Below are positions 1 through 9,665 of a stretch of DNA of 64,000 nucleotides, piece after piece (within the stretch, counting starts at the first letter, position 1; the number at the start of each line of letters is the position of its first letter). The position numbers and the translations under genes were made by a program. Origin of the DNA: Streptococcus anginosus (GTDB taxonomy: Bacteria; Bacillota; Bacilli; Lactobacillales; Streptococcaceae); contig NZ_CP012719.1 of NCBI RefSeq assembly GCF_001697145.1, forward strand, positions 654,501 through 718,500, written 5' to 3'. Below the pieces are notes generated by a model. That model was not told the DNA's origin. It did not search any database and saw only the letters and a program-made list of their open reading frames with translations.

Positions 1-1139
1 ATCTGCTTATGCTTGTCCGTCAGCTTTGCATGTGCAAGCAGAGTATTTACCGTCTGTGTCTGATTGATTTCGTCCAGCTTTAGTGCCACCTTTAAGGTAG
101 GAGCGACCTGACGAGCCAGCCAGTTTAGCGTTCGCTCATAGGTATAGGGTTCCGGTTTTGTCGTGAGTTTTAAGCGGTCACGGTGATTGCCGATAAACCA
201 AGCCCATTCATCATTCAATTTCCAGTCACAGCGAGGTCTGTTATCATCCCTGTCTACAAAACGGATATAGCGGTTGATAATCTTAAAGGCGGTCTGCTCC
301 GGATTGTCAAAGATAAGCAGGTCACGAACGGCATAATAGGCACGCTCATTTTTCAGACGGATTTCAAAGCGGTTTTTCACTTCCGCTTCACGGATGGGAA
401 TATGATTCTTCCTGTACTGCTCATAGTCCTTTTCATAAATGCAAAAGTAAACTTCGCTTTGAAGAGAACCAATATAGAGAGTATTTCCCATACATTCCTT
501 TTCATCTTTGCGTACCAGTTCACCGCTTCGGTAGCTTTTGAAACTGCGAAAGACGGAGATACATTCCTCATTCCTGCATTTTTCGGTAAGCATGGGAATA
601 TTCAAAATGCCGGTTCTGTCATTGATGGCTAAATCCAGTCGCTTCATCACACCGCCAGCCGATAAGGCGTCCATGAAAAATTCATACCAGCTTCGCTCCT
701 GTGCCAGAAGATAGGCTTCAAACTGTCTGCACCCACGTCCCTTTAGTTCTACCAGCACACCCTTACTAAGCTCCGATGAACAGAGAACAAATATATCTCC
801 TAAAGCGTAATGCTCCGAATAGGAGTAGAAGCCGTAATCCTCATGAAGAAAATAGAACAGCTTTAATCGCAGGATTTGTTCTACCACATATCTGACATCT
901 GTTGTCGGAAAGCGAATCCTTACATAGTCAAAAATAAGCTCAAGCGGAGAGTTAGGATTGAACCGTTCCAAGGTTTCAAAGAGTACATGTTCCAGTTCCT
1001 TTGACGGTATGACTTTCCCTGTTTCAATATCACTTAAATACTGCCTTGTAATACCTGCTCCGGTTGCCAGACGGCTCTGTGAAATACCATAAGCCAATCG
1101 TGTTTCTTTTATCTTTTCGATATGATTTTCTTTCTCCAG
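1..1139 (-). CDS. Conjugative relaxase / replication initiator, Tn916 Orf20 (MobT) type, 3' end cut by window
   Basis: An open minus-strand frame runs from about 1139 through base 1 without a stop (about 379 codons). The N-terminus (residues about 10-45) is a Xre-like helix-turn-helix (SRLATGAGITRQYLSDIE), followed by a Rep_trans/MobT-type region with RLDLAINDRTG and the Tyr-rich stretch YEKDYEQYRKN. Proteins of this family nick oriT and start rolling-circle transfer and replication of the element. No ATG fits; GGAGG at about 1146-1150 (read on the minus strand) is 7 nt before an in-frame CTG at 1139-1137, which I take as the start. The C-terminus is missing because of the window edge, not visibly because of mutation. 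Confidence 0.85.
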   Translation of the reverse strand, partial: MEKENHIEKIKETRLAYGISQSRLATGAGITRQYLSDIETGKVIPSKELEHVLFETLERFNPNSPLELIFDYVRIRFPTTDVRYVVEQILRLKLFYFLHEDYGFYSYSEHYALGDIFVLCSSELSKGVLVELKGRGCRQFEAYLLAQERSWYEFFMDALSAGGVMKRLDLAINDRTGILNIPMLTEKCRNEECISVFRSFKSYRSGELVRKDEKECMGNTLYIGSLQSEVYFCIYEKDYEQYRKNHIPIREAEVKNRFEIRLKNERAYYAVRDLLIFDNPEQTAFKIINRYIRFVDRDDNRPRCDWKLNDEWAWFIGNHRDRLKLTTKPEPYTYERTLNWLARQVAPTLKVALKLDEINQTQTVNTLLAHAKLTDKHKQ

Positions 1140-1349
1140 TAAAATCCCTCCTGTCTAAAAAGGCAGATGTCAACTTTGAAAGCTCACTTGACACCTGCCG
1201 TAATTTCTATAATCCCTTGTCCTGTAAAGAATAAGAGATGATAAATAAATTGTTTTTTGTCGATTTGTACCCCCCTGTTAGATACGGGGGGTTGAATGGT
1301 TGGCGTGGCTGCCGCCACACCAACCGGCAAACCGTCCGCACGGCAAGGC
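1140..1349. other. oriT-containing intergenic region of the ICE
   Basis: Between the relaxase and coupling-protein genes lies a palindrome with six C (1270-1275) and six G (1286-1291) around a 10-nt loop, TGTTAGATAC. Read on the minus strand this is the CCCCCC-GTATCTAACA-GGGGGG arrangement typical of Tn916/ICEBs1 origins of transfer, where the relaxase nicks. A second hairpin, GGTTGGCGTGG (1298-1308) with CCACACCAACC (1315-1325), sits between it and the coupling gene. Position between orf20 and orf21 matches the known Tn916 oriT location. No gene is seen in these 210 bases. Confidence 0.75.
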
Positions 1350-2726
1350 TTACGCTTCGCACGCCTTTTGTGCGTCCTGCCTGCCGTCTGTGAGTTTCCG
1401 TATCTCCTCTAAAAAATCATGTCCTTTGGGAACAAGGGGCGTATAAAATTCAGATATGACGCTTGTTCCCACATCAACATAGCCATGCCCTTTGATTTGT
1501 TTTGAGAAGAAATCCTTTTGCACATCACTTCCAAACATCATGCCGTATCCCATTTCAGACATACGACCTAAAGCTACTCTGAAATGAAACTGGTCACGGA
1601 TTCCGTCGCCAAGGTATTTTGCGTCCGGTCTTTGACAGGCTAATATTAGGAAAAATCCTGCCTGACGACCTAACATGACAATCTGCTTTAATTTATTTAA
1701 GACGGCAGTATTCTCCTTTGTTCCCAGCATTTCCATAAAAGCGACATATTCATCAAAAATCAGGAAATGAGCCGGAAGCCCCAAGTAGGAATAATTTTCG
1801 CCTGTTTTATAGTTTTCCATTTCTTTCATGGCGAGGCTTCGCTTCACCATTTCTTCATAGAATCTGTCAATGCAGGAAAGGATATCTTCCTTTTGAAAAT
1901 ACACCTCTTTCATAACAGAGCCTAAGTCGGCAAGATCGGCATTTTTCGGGTCAAGGATATACAGCTTTGCATTTGTACGGAGCAGGGCTTCAATCAGTGT
2001 CAGGATAAAATAGGTTTTACCGCCGCCTGTACCACCGGCAATTAACATATGAGGGAGCTTGTCATATTCCCACCATATATTTTTCATAAGGCGTAGCTTT
2101 CCGCTTTTTGCCTGTACCTCGTCAATGGAAATACGATTGGCAATCATGTCATAAAGCAGGGTATATTCCACATAGGAATCTTTCAGCTCCTTTTCGGTCA
2201 GCTCACAATATAAGCCGCTCTCCAGCTTTTTCTCCAAATGCAGGAGCTGTTCCTGATACTTGCCCAGCGTAATTTCTACACGTATCTGAATCAGACCGTT
2301 TTTCATGCGGTAATAGACTTTCGGGAAGTAGCTTATCTTTTCTCTTGTCCGGCTGGAAGAATCTTTAAAAATCCCCTCTGATTTTACCTGCTTTGCTTCA
2401 TACCATTTGTTTTCCAGTATCATTCTGGCTAATTTCTGACGATGATAGAGCTGTTTTATCCAGTCATAGCGATAGCGTTTAATCACCAAAACAAGCAGCA
2501 GGCAGATAACACCGGAGCTAATACAGCTTATGGAAAGATAGGGAACATTGATTTCACCTGCTTTTGGTAAATGAAAATCCTGCCAGTTTATCTCTGAGAT
2601 TGTCTTTGCATGAAACAGGGCAACAACAAGAATAAAAACCGGCAGGAATATTGATACGGCTGTATGAAAGACCAAATCCTTATCGCTTGGTCGAATCCGT
2701 TTACCGGAAAGAAGCCACTGTTTCAT
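1350..2726 (-). CDS. FtsK/SpoIIIE-like conjugal coupling ATPase, Tn916 Orf21 type
   Basis: 458 residues, close to the length of Tn916 Orf21. Two hydrophobic segments near the N-terminus (about 24-40 and 62-82) anchor it in the membrane. The ATPase domain has a Walker A motif GGTGGGKT (about residue 230) and a Walker B region HFLIFDEYVAFME, followed by the RQAGFFLILACQRPD segment typical of FtsK-like motors. In this family the protein links the relaxase-bound DNA strand to the mating channel. It is preceded closely by the DUF961 genes and followed by oriT and the relaxase gene, all in the same direction, so one transcript is likely. AAAGGAG upstream supports the start at 2726. Confidence 0.92.
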   Translation of the reverse strand: MKQWLLSGKRIRPSDKDLVFHTAVSIFLPVFILVVALFHAKTISEINWQDFHLPKAGEINVPYLSISCISSGVICLLLVLVIKRYRYDWIKQLYHRQKLARMILENKWYEAKQVKSEGIFKDSSSRTREKISYFPKVYYRMKNGLIQIRVEITLGKYQEQLLHLEKKLESGLYCELTEKELKDSYVEYTLLYDMIANRISIDEVQAKSGKLRLMKNIWWEYDKLPHMLIAGGTGGGKTYFILTLIEALLRTNAKLYILDPKNADLADLGSVMKEVYFQKEDILSCIDRFYEEMVKRSLAMKEMENYKTGENYSYLGLPAHFLIFDEYVAFMEMLGTKENTAVLNKLKQIVMLGRQAGFFLILACQRPDAKYLGDGIRDQFHFRVALGRMSEMGYGMMFGSDVQKDFFSKQIKGHGYVDVGTSVISEFYTPLVPKGHDFLEEIRKLTDGRQDAQKACEA

Positions 2727-2761
2727 GTGCCTGTTTCTCCTTTCGATTTGCGTTCTTTACC

Positions 2762-3142
2762 TTACTTTTCAGATATGGGTTCTTTTTTAGGAGCTTCCCT
2801 CTTGAAATTTCCTGAATCCTTCGCCGGCACAATATCATCTGCCTTGATATACCAGTCCACCTCTGCTCCCTGAAAGGTTGCGGTCGCTACCGTATCGGCT
2901 ACCGGATTGATAAGCTCTACATGTGCGTTATAGTCAAATTCTTTCAGCGGAACGCTTGCAGGAATGCTCACCTGAATCATTCGTCCCTGTCCTTTGGATT
3001 TGAGGTCATAGGTACGCTCCTTAATTTCTTCCGAAAGCGTGCCATCTTCCTTTTGAATGCGTACCTCACGGCGAAGTGCGGAGAATTTCAACTCTCCAAA
3101 TGTCGCTTCCTTTTCTAAGACGATACCGTTTGCTAATCTCAT
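2762..3142 (-). CDS. DUF961 family protein, Tn916 Orf22 type
   Basis: 126 residues beginning MRLANGIVLEKEATFGEL, the characteristic start of the Tn916 Orf22 (YdcP/DUF961) family. It has the shared core RREVRIQ..RTYDLKSKGQGRMIQVSIP and ends in a charged tail. The family is always found with ICE conjugation genes; its molecular role is not established. It lies 35 bp upstream of the coupling ATPase gene and 16 bp downstream of a second, related DUF961 gene, suggesting an old tandem duplication within one operon. Confidence 0.88.
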   Translation of the reverse strand: MRLANGIVLEKEATFGELKFSALRREVRIQKEDGTLSEEIKERTYDLKSKGQGRMIQVSIPASVPLKEFDYNAHVELINPVADTVATATFQGAEVDWYIKADDIVPAKDSGNFKREAPKKEPISEK

Positions 3143-3158
3143 TTCTTTTCCTCGCTTT

Positions 3159-3473
3159 CTATGCCTTTATCATGTCGTCGGCTTCCAGAATGTAATTGGT
3201 AAATCCTCGTGTGCCGATTTTATATCCCTCTGCTCTGATACGGGGATGGATGAGTTTTACTTTTTCCTCAAAGGCAAAGTTCTTTTCGCCTGCTTCTGCC
3301 GGAAGTATCACGATAATATCGTCTGCTCTCTGCACATCGGAATAGAGGTTGTAGCTTCTTGATAAGACCGTAAGCTGTCCGTTGATTCTTCTTTGTATGA
3401 CTTTATCCTCACCGGCAAATTCTAAGTTTCCAAAAGTCTTTTCCATGTTGGGAATAACAAATTTTAGTTCCAT
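3159..3473 (-). CDS. DUF961 family protein, Tn916 Orf23 type
   Basis: 104 residues from an ATG at 3473 (MELKFVIPNMEKTFGNL), matching the usual Orf23 length. The reading frame stays open for another 57 codons upstream (to 3644), but the internal ATG has the family N-terminus and a ribosome site (GAAAGGACG) about 7 nt before it, so I choose the shorter form. It shares the RINGQLTVLSRSYNLYSDVQ and GTRGFTNYILEADD blocks with relatives. Function unknown; probably an accessory part of the transfer module. It is the first gene of the visible operon. Confidence 0.88.
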   Translation of the reverse strand: MELKFVIPNMEKTFGNLEFAGEDKVIQRRINGQLTVLSRSYNLYSDVQRADDIIVILPAEAGEKNFAFEEKVKLIHPRIRAEGYKIGTRGFTNYILEADDMIKA

Positions 3474-3962
3474 ATTTTTTCGTCCTTTCTGTGATCTATT
3501 GATTTTTATGTTTTCAGCGTATCTTTCGTAGGAGAACGACATTTCCTTTCCAAAGTTTTTCTTTCCATCATTATCACGACCTTTCAAATTAAATACAAAA
3601 ATAGACACCTCATTGTTGAAGTGTCTACCTTTATGAATATTCAATTTGTGCTGGAGGTATCTATTAAATCTTCACCTTTCAAGGAAAATCGTCGTACCAA
3701 AGCTCATTCATACGTAGTAAATCAGTAGTAATTTAATTGGTTTTATCCTTGATAAGGTGCAGTGTCTCCAGTGTTTATGCAGATAATTGGGATTTTATGA
3801 TGTTTTTCATTTAAAAAAGTTTACTCTTTTATCGACTATTTAGTAGGAATGGAATGAAAAGTTTAAAATTTTAACAAAATCTAGTTATTTTTGCTAATAG
3901 TGGGCATTATTTGAAGAAATGTTCGGTTTTGAGAATTTTTTGTAATAATAATGGAAATTTAC
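3474..3962. other. ICE-chromosome junction region without a recognised gene
   Basis: About 490 bp between the first ICE gene and the glgB promoter. It holds the minus-strand hairpin at 3597-3627 and an open minus-strand frame continuous with the Orf23-type gene, but no further coding region I can support. The right part (about 3790-3960) is very AT-rich, as expected for a Tn916-type target. I could not identify attachment-site sequence with certainty. Confidence 0.5.
3597..3627 (-). terminator. Hairpin with U-tract upstream of the Orf23-type gene
   Basis: Complementary arms 3602-3612 and 3617-3627 (TAGACACCTCA/TGAAGTGTCTA, one mismatch) with a 4-nt loop. Read on the minus strand the stem is followed by TTTTT (3601-3597), the form of an intrinsic terminator. 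It lies 124 bp before the first ICE gene, so it could stop transcription entering from the chromosome or act as an attenuator in the ICE leader. Confidence 0.55.
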
Positions 3963-3991
3963 TTGAAAAGCAATAGGAAAAATAGTAAAAT
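3963..3991 (+). promoter_or_regulatory. Promoter of the glycogen operon
   Basis: TTGAAA (3963-3968), 17-bp spacer, TAAAAT (3986-3991). Predicted transcription start near 3998, about 30 nt before the glgB ATG, which has AGGTGAAAAA as ribosome site. Confidence 0.7.
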
Positions 3992-3999
3992 AGAATCAT

Positions 4000-4013
4000 A
4001 GAAAACGCTTACA
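4000..4013 (+). promoter_or_regulatory. cre site (CcpA) overlapping the glg transcription start
   Basis: AGAAAACGCTTACA matches the CcpA consensus TGWAANCGNTNWCA at all but the first position. It lies immediately downstream of the -10 box, at the predicted start site, a location that normally gives repression by CcpA when glucose is abundant. Confidence 0.7.
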
Positions 4014-4028
4014 AAACGAGGTGAAAAA

Positions 4029-5939
4029 ATGGATAGACAAGAAGCATTGAGAACTTTTACCACAGGTGAAAATTTCCATTTGCAGCACTATTTGGGGGCT
4101 CATCAAGATGAAGTAGATGGGCAAAGTGGCTATACATTTCGTGTATGGGCACCGAATGCTCAGAGTGTGCATCTGATTGGAGACTTTACCGACTGGTATG
4201 AAAATCAAATCCCTATGGCACGTAATGAAGGTGGCGTATGGGAAGTGTTTACGGATTTACCTAAGGAAGGAGACATTTACAAATACAACATCAAACGAAG
4301 TAGCGGGCAAGAAATTTTGAAAATTGATCCGCTGGCAGTTTATTTTGAAAAACGTCCTGGTACAGGTGCAGTAATTCGGACGATTCCAGAAAAGAAATGG
4401 AAAGATGGTCTATGGTTAGCTCGCAGAAAACGTTGGGGATTTTTCTCACGTCCAGTGAATATTTACGAAGCTCATGCAGGTTCCTGGAAGAAAAATGAGG
4501 ATGGTAGCCCGTATTCATTTGCTCAATTAAAAGATGAACTGATTCCTTATTTGGTTAAAATGAATTATACTCATGTGGAATTCATGCCACTAATGGCGCA
4601 TCCACTTGGATTGAGCTGGGGTTATCAGCTAATGGGATATTTTGCACTTGAGCACACGTATGGAACGCCTGAAGAGTTTCGTGATTTTGTTGAAGAATGT
4701 CATGTCAATAATATCGGAGTTATTGTTGACTGGGTGCCGGGTCATTTTACTATCAATGATGATGCCTTGGCTTATTATGACGGTACACCTACGTTTGAAT
4801 ATCAGGATCATGACCGTGCCCATAATTACGGCTGGGGCGCTCTCAATTTTGACTTAGGAAAGAATGAAGTGCAGTCTTTCTTGATTTCTAGTATCAAGTT
4901 TTGGATTGACTTTTATCATTTAGACGGAATCCGCGTGGATGCTGTTAGCAACATGCTCTACCTAGATTATGATAGTGGTCCATGGCAACCAAATATTGAC
5001 GGGGGCAATCGCAACTACGAAGGCTATTACTTCCTTCAACGCTTGAACACGGTTATCAAACTGGCTCATCCAGATGTCATGATGATTGCAGAGGAAAGCA
5101 CGAGTGATACAAAGATTACAGGTATGGCAGAAATGGGTGGTCTTGGATTTGACTACAAGTGGAACATGGGCTGGATGAATGACATTCTGCGCTTCTACGA
5201 AGAAGACCCAATTTACCGCAAGTATGATTTTAATCTAGTAACCTTTAGTTTTATGTATGCTTTCTCTGAAAATTTCTTACTGCCATTCTCTCATGACGAA
5301 GTGGTGCATGGTAAGAAGAGCCTCATGCATAAGATGTGGGGAGACCGCTACAATCAATTTGCTGGTCTGCGAAATCTCTATACATATCAAATGTGTCACC
5401 CAGGGAAGAAGCTTCTTTTCATGGGTAGTGAATGGGGACAATTCTTAGAGTGGAAATGCGAAGAATCTTTGGAATGGCGTGATTTGGCTGATGATATGAA
5501 TGCCAAGATGCAGCATTTCACTTCTCAGCTCAATCAGCTTTATAAAGAAAATCGTGTTTTATGGGAAAATGACTTGAGTTGGGACGGTTTAGAGATTATT
5601 GATGCGGATAATACAGATCAAAGTGTGCTTTCCTTTATTCGGAAAAATGACAAGGGAGATATGTTAGTTTGCGTCTTTAATATGGCTCCGGTAGAGCGCA
5701 AAGACTTTACCATTGGTGTTCCGGTAGCAGCCATATATGAAGAAATTTGGAATACGGAATTAGAAGAATGGGGAGGTGTGTGGAAAGAGCACAATCAAAC
5801 GGTTCAGTCTCAAGAAGGCTTGTGGAAGGATTATCCTCAGACGTTGACCTTTACTTTGCCAGCATTAGGGGCAAGTATTTGGAAGATTAAACGTCGTGTG
5901 AAATCAGCAAATGTAAGTAAAAAGTCCAAAAAGGAGTAA
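4029..5939 (+). CDS. glgB: 1,4-alpha-glucan branching enzyme
   Basis: 636 residues, a normal bacterial GlgB length. An N-terminal CBM48-type beta domain (about 30-125, [17 protein letters not shown]) precedes the GH13 barrel. Catalytic residues are visible: Asp about 304 in [11 protein letters not shown], Glu about 355 in MIAEEST, and the [10 protein letters not shown] block. The enzyme introduces alpha-1,6 branches into growing glycogen in the cytoplasm. It is the first gene of glgB-C-D-A-P. Its last codons contain AAGGAG, which serves as the ribosome site of glgC 3 bp downstream, so translation is tightly linked. Confidence 0.97.
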   Translation: MDRQEALRTFTTGENFHLQHYLGAHQDEVDGQSGYTFRVWAPNAQSVHLIGDFTDWYENQIPMARNEGGVWEVFTDLPKEGDIYKYNIKRSSGQEILKIDPLAVYFEKRPGTGAVIRTIPEKKWKDGLWLARRKRWGFFSRPVNIYEAHAGSWKKNEDGSPYSFAQLKDELIPYLVKMNYTHVEFMPLMAHPLGLSWGYQLMGYFALEHTYGTPEEFRDFVEECHVNNIGVIVDWVPGHFTINDDALAYYDGTPTFEYQDHDRAHNYGWGALNFDLGKNEVQSFLISSIKFWIDFYHLDGIRVDAVSNMLYLDYDSGPWQPNIDGGNRNYEGYYFLQRLNTVIKLAHPDVMMIAEESTSDTKITGMAEMGGLGFDYKWNMGWMNDILRFYEEDPIYRKYDFNLVTFSFMYAFSENFLLPFSHDEVVHGKKSLMHKMWGDRYNQFAGLRNLYTYQMCHPGKKLLFMGSEWGQFLEWKCEESLEWRDLADDMNAKMQHFTSQLNQLYKENRVLWENDLSWDGLEIIDADNTDQSVLSFIRKNDKGDMLVCVFNMAPVERKDFTIGVPVAAIYEEIWNTELEEWGGVWKEHNQTVQSQEGLWKDYPQTLTFTLPALGASIWKIKRRVKSANVSKKSKKE

Positions 5940-5942
5940 CAA

Positions 5943-7085
5943 ATGAAGAATGAAATGCTAGCTTTGATTCTTGCCGGTGGGCAAGGAACGCGTCTTGGAA
6001 AACTCACTCAAAGTATTGCCAAACCAGCAGTACAATTTGGTGGACGTTACCGTATCATTGACTTTGCTTTGTCCAATTGTGCGAATTCAGGGATTCATAA
6101 TGTTGGTGTCATTACTCAATATCAACCATTAGCTTTGAATAGTCATATTGGGAATGGCTCTAGTTGGGGACTTGACGGCATTAATACAGGAGTATCCATT
6201 CTCCAGCCTTACTCAGCAAGTGAAGGAAATCGTTGGTTTGAAGGAACGAGCCATGCGATTTATCAAAACATTGATTATATTGATACTATCAATCCTGAAT
6301 ATGTCTTGATTTTGTCTGGTGATCACATTTACAAAATGGATTATGATGATATGCTTCAGTCTCATAAAGATAACAATGCCAGCTTAACAGTGGCTGTTCT
6401 AGATGTCCCTCTGAAAGAAGCAAGTCGTTTTGGTATTATGAATACAGATGCCAATAACCGCATTGTCGAGTTTGAAGAAAAACCAGCTGAACCTAAGTCT
6501 ACCAAGGCTTCTATGGGGATTTATATCTTTGACTGGAAACGCCTGCGTACTATGCTGGTAGCTGCTGAAAAGAGCAATGTAGATATGTCTGACTTCGGTA
6601 AGAATGTTATTCCAAATTATCTAGAGTCTGGCGAGAGCGTCTACGCTTATGAATTCAACGGATACTGGAAGGATGTCGGCACGATTGAATCTCTCTGGGA
6701 AGCTAATATGGAATATATCGATCCCAATAATGCCTTAGATAGCCGTGATCGTCAATGGAAAATTTACTCACGGAACTTGATTTCCCCACCAAACTTCCTT
6801 GGAGAGAACGCTCATGTTGAAGATTCTTTGGTTGTGGACGGCTGTTTGGTAGATGGCACGGTTAAACATTCGATTCTTTCTACGGAAGCTCAGGTGCGTA
6901 AAGATGCAGTTGTAGAAGATTCTGTTGTTATGAGTGGAGCTATCATTGGTCAAGGAGCAAAAATCAAACGTGCTATTATCGGTGAAGGAGCTATCATTTC
7001 TGATGGTGTAGAAATTGATGGAACAGACGAAGTACAAGTTATCGGATACAATGAGAAAGTGGGGGTACCATCAGATGAAGATTGA
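5943..7085 (+). CDS. glgC: Glucose-1-phosphate adenylyltransferase, catalytic subunit
   Basis: 380 residues. The N-terminal nucleotidyltransferase domain carries the intact [13 protein letters not shown] pyrophosphorylase motif and the [13 protein letters not shown] block; the C-terminal part (about 290-370) is a left-handed beta-helix with hexapeptide repeats (VEDSVV, AIIGQGA, AIIGEGA). It makes ADP-glucose from glucose-1-phosphate and ATP, the committed step of glycogen synthesis. Its 3' end overlaps glgD by 11 nt. In streptococci GlgC works best with GlgD as partner. Confidence 0.97.
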   Translation: MKNEMLALILAGGQGTRLGKLTQSIAKPAVQFGGRYRIIDFALSNCANSGIHNVGVITQYQPLALNSHIGNGSSWGLDGINTGVSILQPYSASEGNRWFEGTSHAIYQNIDYIDTINPEYVLILSGDHIYKMDYDDMLQSHKDNNASLTVAVLDVPLKEASRFGIMNTDANNRIVEFEEKPAEPKSTKASMGIYIFDWKRLRTMLVAAEKSNVDMSDFGKNVIPNYLESGESVYAYEFNGYWKDVGTIESLWEANMEYIDPNNALDSRDRQWKIYSRNLISPPNFLGENAHVEDSLVVDGCLVDGTVKHSILSTEAQVRKDAVVEDSVVMSGAIIGQGAKIKRAIIGEGAIISDGVEIDGTDEVQVIGYNEKVGVPSDED

Positions 7086-8214
7086 TAAATATTCAGCAAT
7101 TTTAGGAAATACAGTTGGATTTCATGATATGTCTACTTTGACAAGTCATCGTCCAGTTGCCAGCTTGCCTTTTGGTGGGAAATATCGGTTGATTGACTTT
7201 CCATTATCCAGCTTAGCAAATGCAGGGATTCGGAGCGTCTTTTGCATTTTCCAACAAGATAATATTAGTTCTGTCTTTGACCATATCCGTTCTGGACGTG
7301 AATGGGGGCTGTCTACTCTTTTGAGTCACTACTATCTTGGTATTTATAATACGCGCGTAGAAAGTTCTACTGTTGGTAAAGAATACTACGAGCAATTATT
7401 GACCTATTTAAAACGTTCGGGCAGCGATCAAACGGTAGCATTGAACTGTGATGTTTTGGTGAACATCGACTTGAACCAAGTCTTCCACTTACATGGTACA
7501 ACTGATCAACCGATTACAGTTGTCTATAAAAAATTACCAAAAGAAGAAATTTCCGAAGTCAACGCTGTTTTGGAAATTGATGAAACAGATCATGTGAAAA
7601 ATCACCATCTTTTTGATGATAAAAAAGATCAGGATTTGTACAACATGTCAACGGATATCTTTGTTGTGGATACACCTTGGCTGATTGAAAAGTTAGAAAT
7701 AGAAGCACAAAAAGAATTTCCTCAAAAATTACGTTATGTTTTACGTGATTTAGCTACTCAGGAAAAAGCATTTGCTTATGAATATACGGGTTATTTAGCA
7801 AATATTCATTCTGTCACTTCGTACTTCAATGCCAATATTGATATGCTTGATTCGCAAAAATTCTATTCTCTTTTCTCCCCAAATCAAAAGATTTATACTA
7901 AAGTAAAAAATGAAGAGCCAACTTATTATGCAGTCGGTTCTAAGGTTTCAAATTCTCAATTCGCTTCTGGTAGTATCGTGGAAGGAGAAGTGATTGATTC
8001 TGTCATTTCTCGTAATACCCGCGTTAACAAAGGAAGTAGTGTTAAAAGCAGCATTCTCTTCCCACGTGTCCTTATTGGTGAAAATGCTGTTGTAGAAAAT
8101 GCTATTTTAGATAAGGGTGTTGAGGTTGCTGAGAATGTGACCATTCGAGGAACAGTTGATAACCCAGTTGTCATTAAAAAAGGTGAAAAAGTAACAGAGG
8201 ATAGAATTCAATGA
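7075..8214 (+). CDS. glgD: ADP-glucose pyrophosphorylase regulatory-type subunit
   Basis: 379 residues from ATG 7075 ([13 protein letters not shown]), which overlaps the end of glgC; the frame is open 60 nt farther upstream but inside glgC, and GTGGGGG lies about 9-13 nt before the chosen start. It aligns with GlgC through [22 protein letters not shown] but lacks the GGxGTRL catalytic loop at the N-terminus, where it has GNTVGFHDM. GlgD proteins of Firmicutes are known as poorly active partners that activate GlgC in a heterotetramer. A beta-helix with hexapeptide repeats forms the C-terminus. glgA begins inside its stop region. Confidence 0.95.
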   Translation: MKIDKYSAILGNTVGFHDMSTLTSHRPVASLPFGGKYRLIDFPLSSLANAGIRSVFCIFQQDNISSVFDHIRSGREWGLSTLLSHYYLGIYNTRVESSTVGKEYYEQLLTYLKRSGSDQTVALNCDVLVNIDLNQVFHLHGTTDQPITVVYKKLPKEEISEVNAVLEIDETDHVKNHHLFDDKKDQDLYNMSTDIFVVDTPWLIEKLEIEAQKEFPQKLRYVLRDLATQEKAFAYEYTGYLANIHSVTSYFNANIDMLDSQKFYSLFSPNQKIYTKVKNEEPTYYAVGSKVSNSQFASGSIVEGEVIDSVISRNTRVNKGSSVKSSILFPRVLIGENAVVENAILDKGVEVAENVTIRGTVDNPVVIKKGEKVTEDRIQ

Positions 8215-9641
8215 AAATTTTATTTGTAGCAGCAGAAGGGGCACCTTTTTCTAAAACAGGAGGTTTGGGAGACGTCATTGGCGCTCTCCCTAAATCTCTT
8301 GTGAAGGCAGGTCATGAAGTGGGCGTCATTCTTCCATACTATGATATGGTGGATAAAAAGTTTGGCGACCAAATGGAAGACTTGTTCCATTTTGAAGTGA
8401 AGGTCGGTTGGCGTGGTCAATATGTAGGCGTGAAACGTACCGTTTTAAATGGTGTGACCTTCTACTTTATAGACAATCAATACTATTTCTTCCGTGGACA
8501 TGTTTATGGCGATTTTGATGACGGCGAACGCTTTGCCTATTTCCAAATGGCAGCTGTTGAGTTAATGGAGCGAGTGGATTTTATTCCAGATGTTCTCCAT
8601 GTGCATGATTATCATACAGCGATGATTCCATTTTTGGTGAAAGAAAAATACCATTGGATTCAGGCTTATCATGGTATTCGGACTGTTTTAACCATTCACA
8701 ATTTAGAATTTCAAGGGCAATTTTCGGATGGGATGCTCTGGGATTTGTTTGGAGTAGGATATGAGCGTTATGCAGATGGTACTTTGCGTTGGAATGATTG
8801 CCTCAACTGGATGAAAGCAGGGATACTGTATGCAGATCGTGTGACAACCGTGTCACCAAGTTATGCACGTGAAATTATGACACCAGAGTTTGGTTGCGGT
8901 TTGGATCAAATTTTGCGGATGGAGTCGGGTAAAGTCTCAGGTATTGTCAATGGAATCGATACAGATATTTATAATCCAGAAACAGATGCGTTACTGGATC
9001 ATCATTTTAATAAAGATGATTTATCTGGCAAACTTGCTAATAAGCGTGCGTTGCAAGAAAAAGTTGGTCTGCCTGTGCGAGATGATGTACCTCTAGTAGG
9101 GATTGTATCACGTTTGACTCGGCAAAAAGGTTTTGATTTAGTTGTGGATCAATTACACAATTTACTACAAGATGATGTACAAATTATCCTTTTAGGAACA
9201 GGAGACCCATCTTTTGAGCAATCATTTGCTTGGTTTGGTCAAGCCTATCCAGAAAAATTATCTGCCAATATCACTTTTGATGTGAAATTAGCGCAAGAAA
9301 TTTATGCAGCTTGTGATATGTTCTTAATGCCAAGTCGCTTTGAGCCATGTGGATTGTCCCAAATGATGGCCATGCGTTATGGAACATTACCACTTGTACA
9401 TGAAGTTGGTGGTCTTCGTGACACCGTTCAACCCTACAATGCTTATGAAGGAACAGGAACTGGATTTAGCTTTAATAATTTCTCAGGTTACTGGCTGAAA
9501 TGGACATTTGACATGGCTATTGACGTATACCACAATGATAAAGATACATGGTATAACCTTCAAAGACAGGCTATGGAACGCGATTTTTCATGGGATACAG
9601 CTAGCCAAGCTTACAGTCATTTGTACCAATCTCTTTATTGA
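8211..9641 (+). CDS. glgA: Glycogen synthase (ADP-glucose)
   Basis: 476 residues, GT5 family. The N-terminus has the ADP-glucose binding [13 protein letters not shown] motif (about 15-28); the second Rossmann domain has [14 protein letters not shown] and the [22 protein letters not shown] segment with the conserved Glu. It extends alpha-1,4-glucan chains from ADP-glucose. The ATG overlaps the glgD stop (ATGA), consistent with translational coupling in the operon. Confidence 0.97.
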   Translation: MKILFVAAEGAPFSKTGGLGDVIGALPKSLVKAGHEVGVILPYYDMVDKKFGDQMEDLFHFEVKVGWRGQYVGVKRTVLNGVTFYFIDNQYYFFRGHVYGDFDDGERFAYFQMAAVELMERVDFIPDVLHVHDYHTAMIPFLVKEKYHWIQAYHGIRTVLTIHNLEFQGQFSDGMLWDLFGVGYERYADGTLRWNDCLNWMKAGILYADRVTTVSPSYAREIMTPEFGCGLDQILRMESGKVSGIVNGIDTDIYNPETDALLDHHFNKDDLSGKLANKRALQEKVGLPVRDDVPLVGIVSRLTRQKGFDLVVDQLHNLLQDDVQIILLGTGDPSFEQSFAWFGQAYPEKLSANITFDVKLAQEIYAACDMFLMPSRFEPCGLSQMMAMRYGTLPLVHEVGGLRDTVQPYNAYEGTGTGFSFNNFSGYWLKWTFDMAIDVYHNDKDTWYNLQRQAMERDFSWDTASQAYSHLYQSLY

Positions 9642-9665
9642 TAGAAAGGAGTTTGCCGTTAAGAA

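Larger units (their letters stand above)
1..3660 (-). mobile_element. End of a Tn916-family integrative conjugative element (partial)
   Basis: Four minus-strand genes in the order of the Tn916 conjugation/replication module (orf20, oriT, orf21, orf22, orf23 analogues) occupy the first 3.5 kb. The element continues beyond the left edge of the window, so integrase, excisionase and any cargo are not visible. No orf24-like gene is seen beyond the orf23 analogue. The exact right-hand boundary with the chromosome is not resolved: it lies somewhere between the orf23 start (3473) and the glgB promoter (3963), and I take about 3660 as a nominal limit. Confidence 0.85.

Noticed and set aside
183-632. 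A 149-codon plus-strand frame opposite the ICE relaxase gene.
   Set aside because: It is antisense to a clear relaxase coding sequence and its peptide resembles no family I know; it mirrors the codon use of the real gene.
7015-7074. An upstream start giving glgD 20 more residues.
   Set aside because: It lies wholly inside glgC, has no ribosome site, and the added residues are not part of the GlgD family N-terminus.
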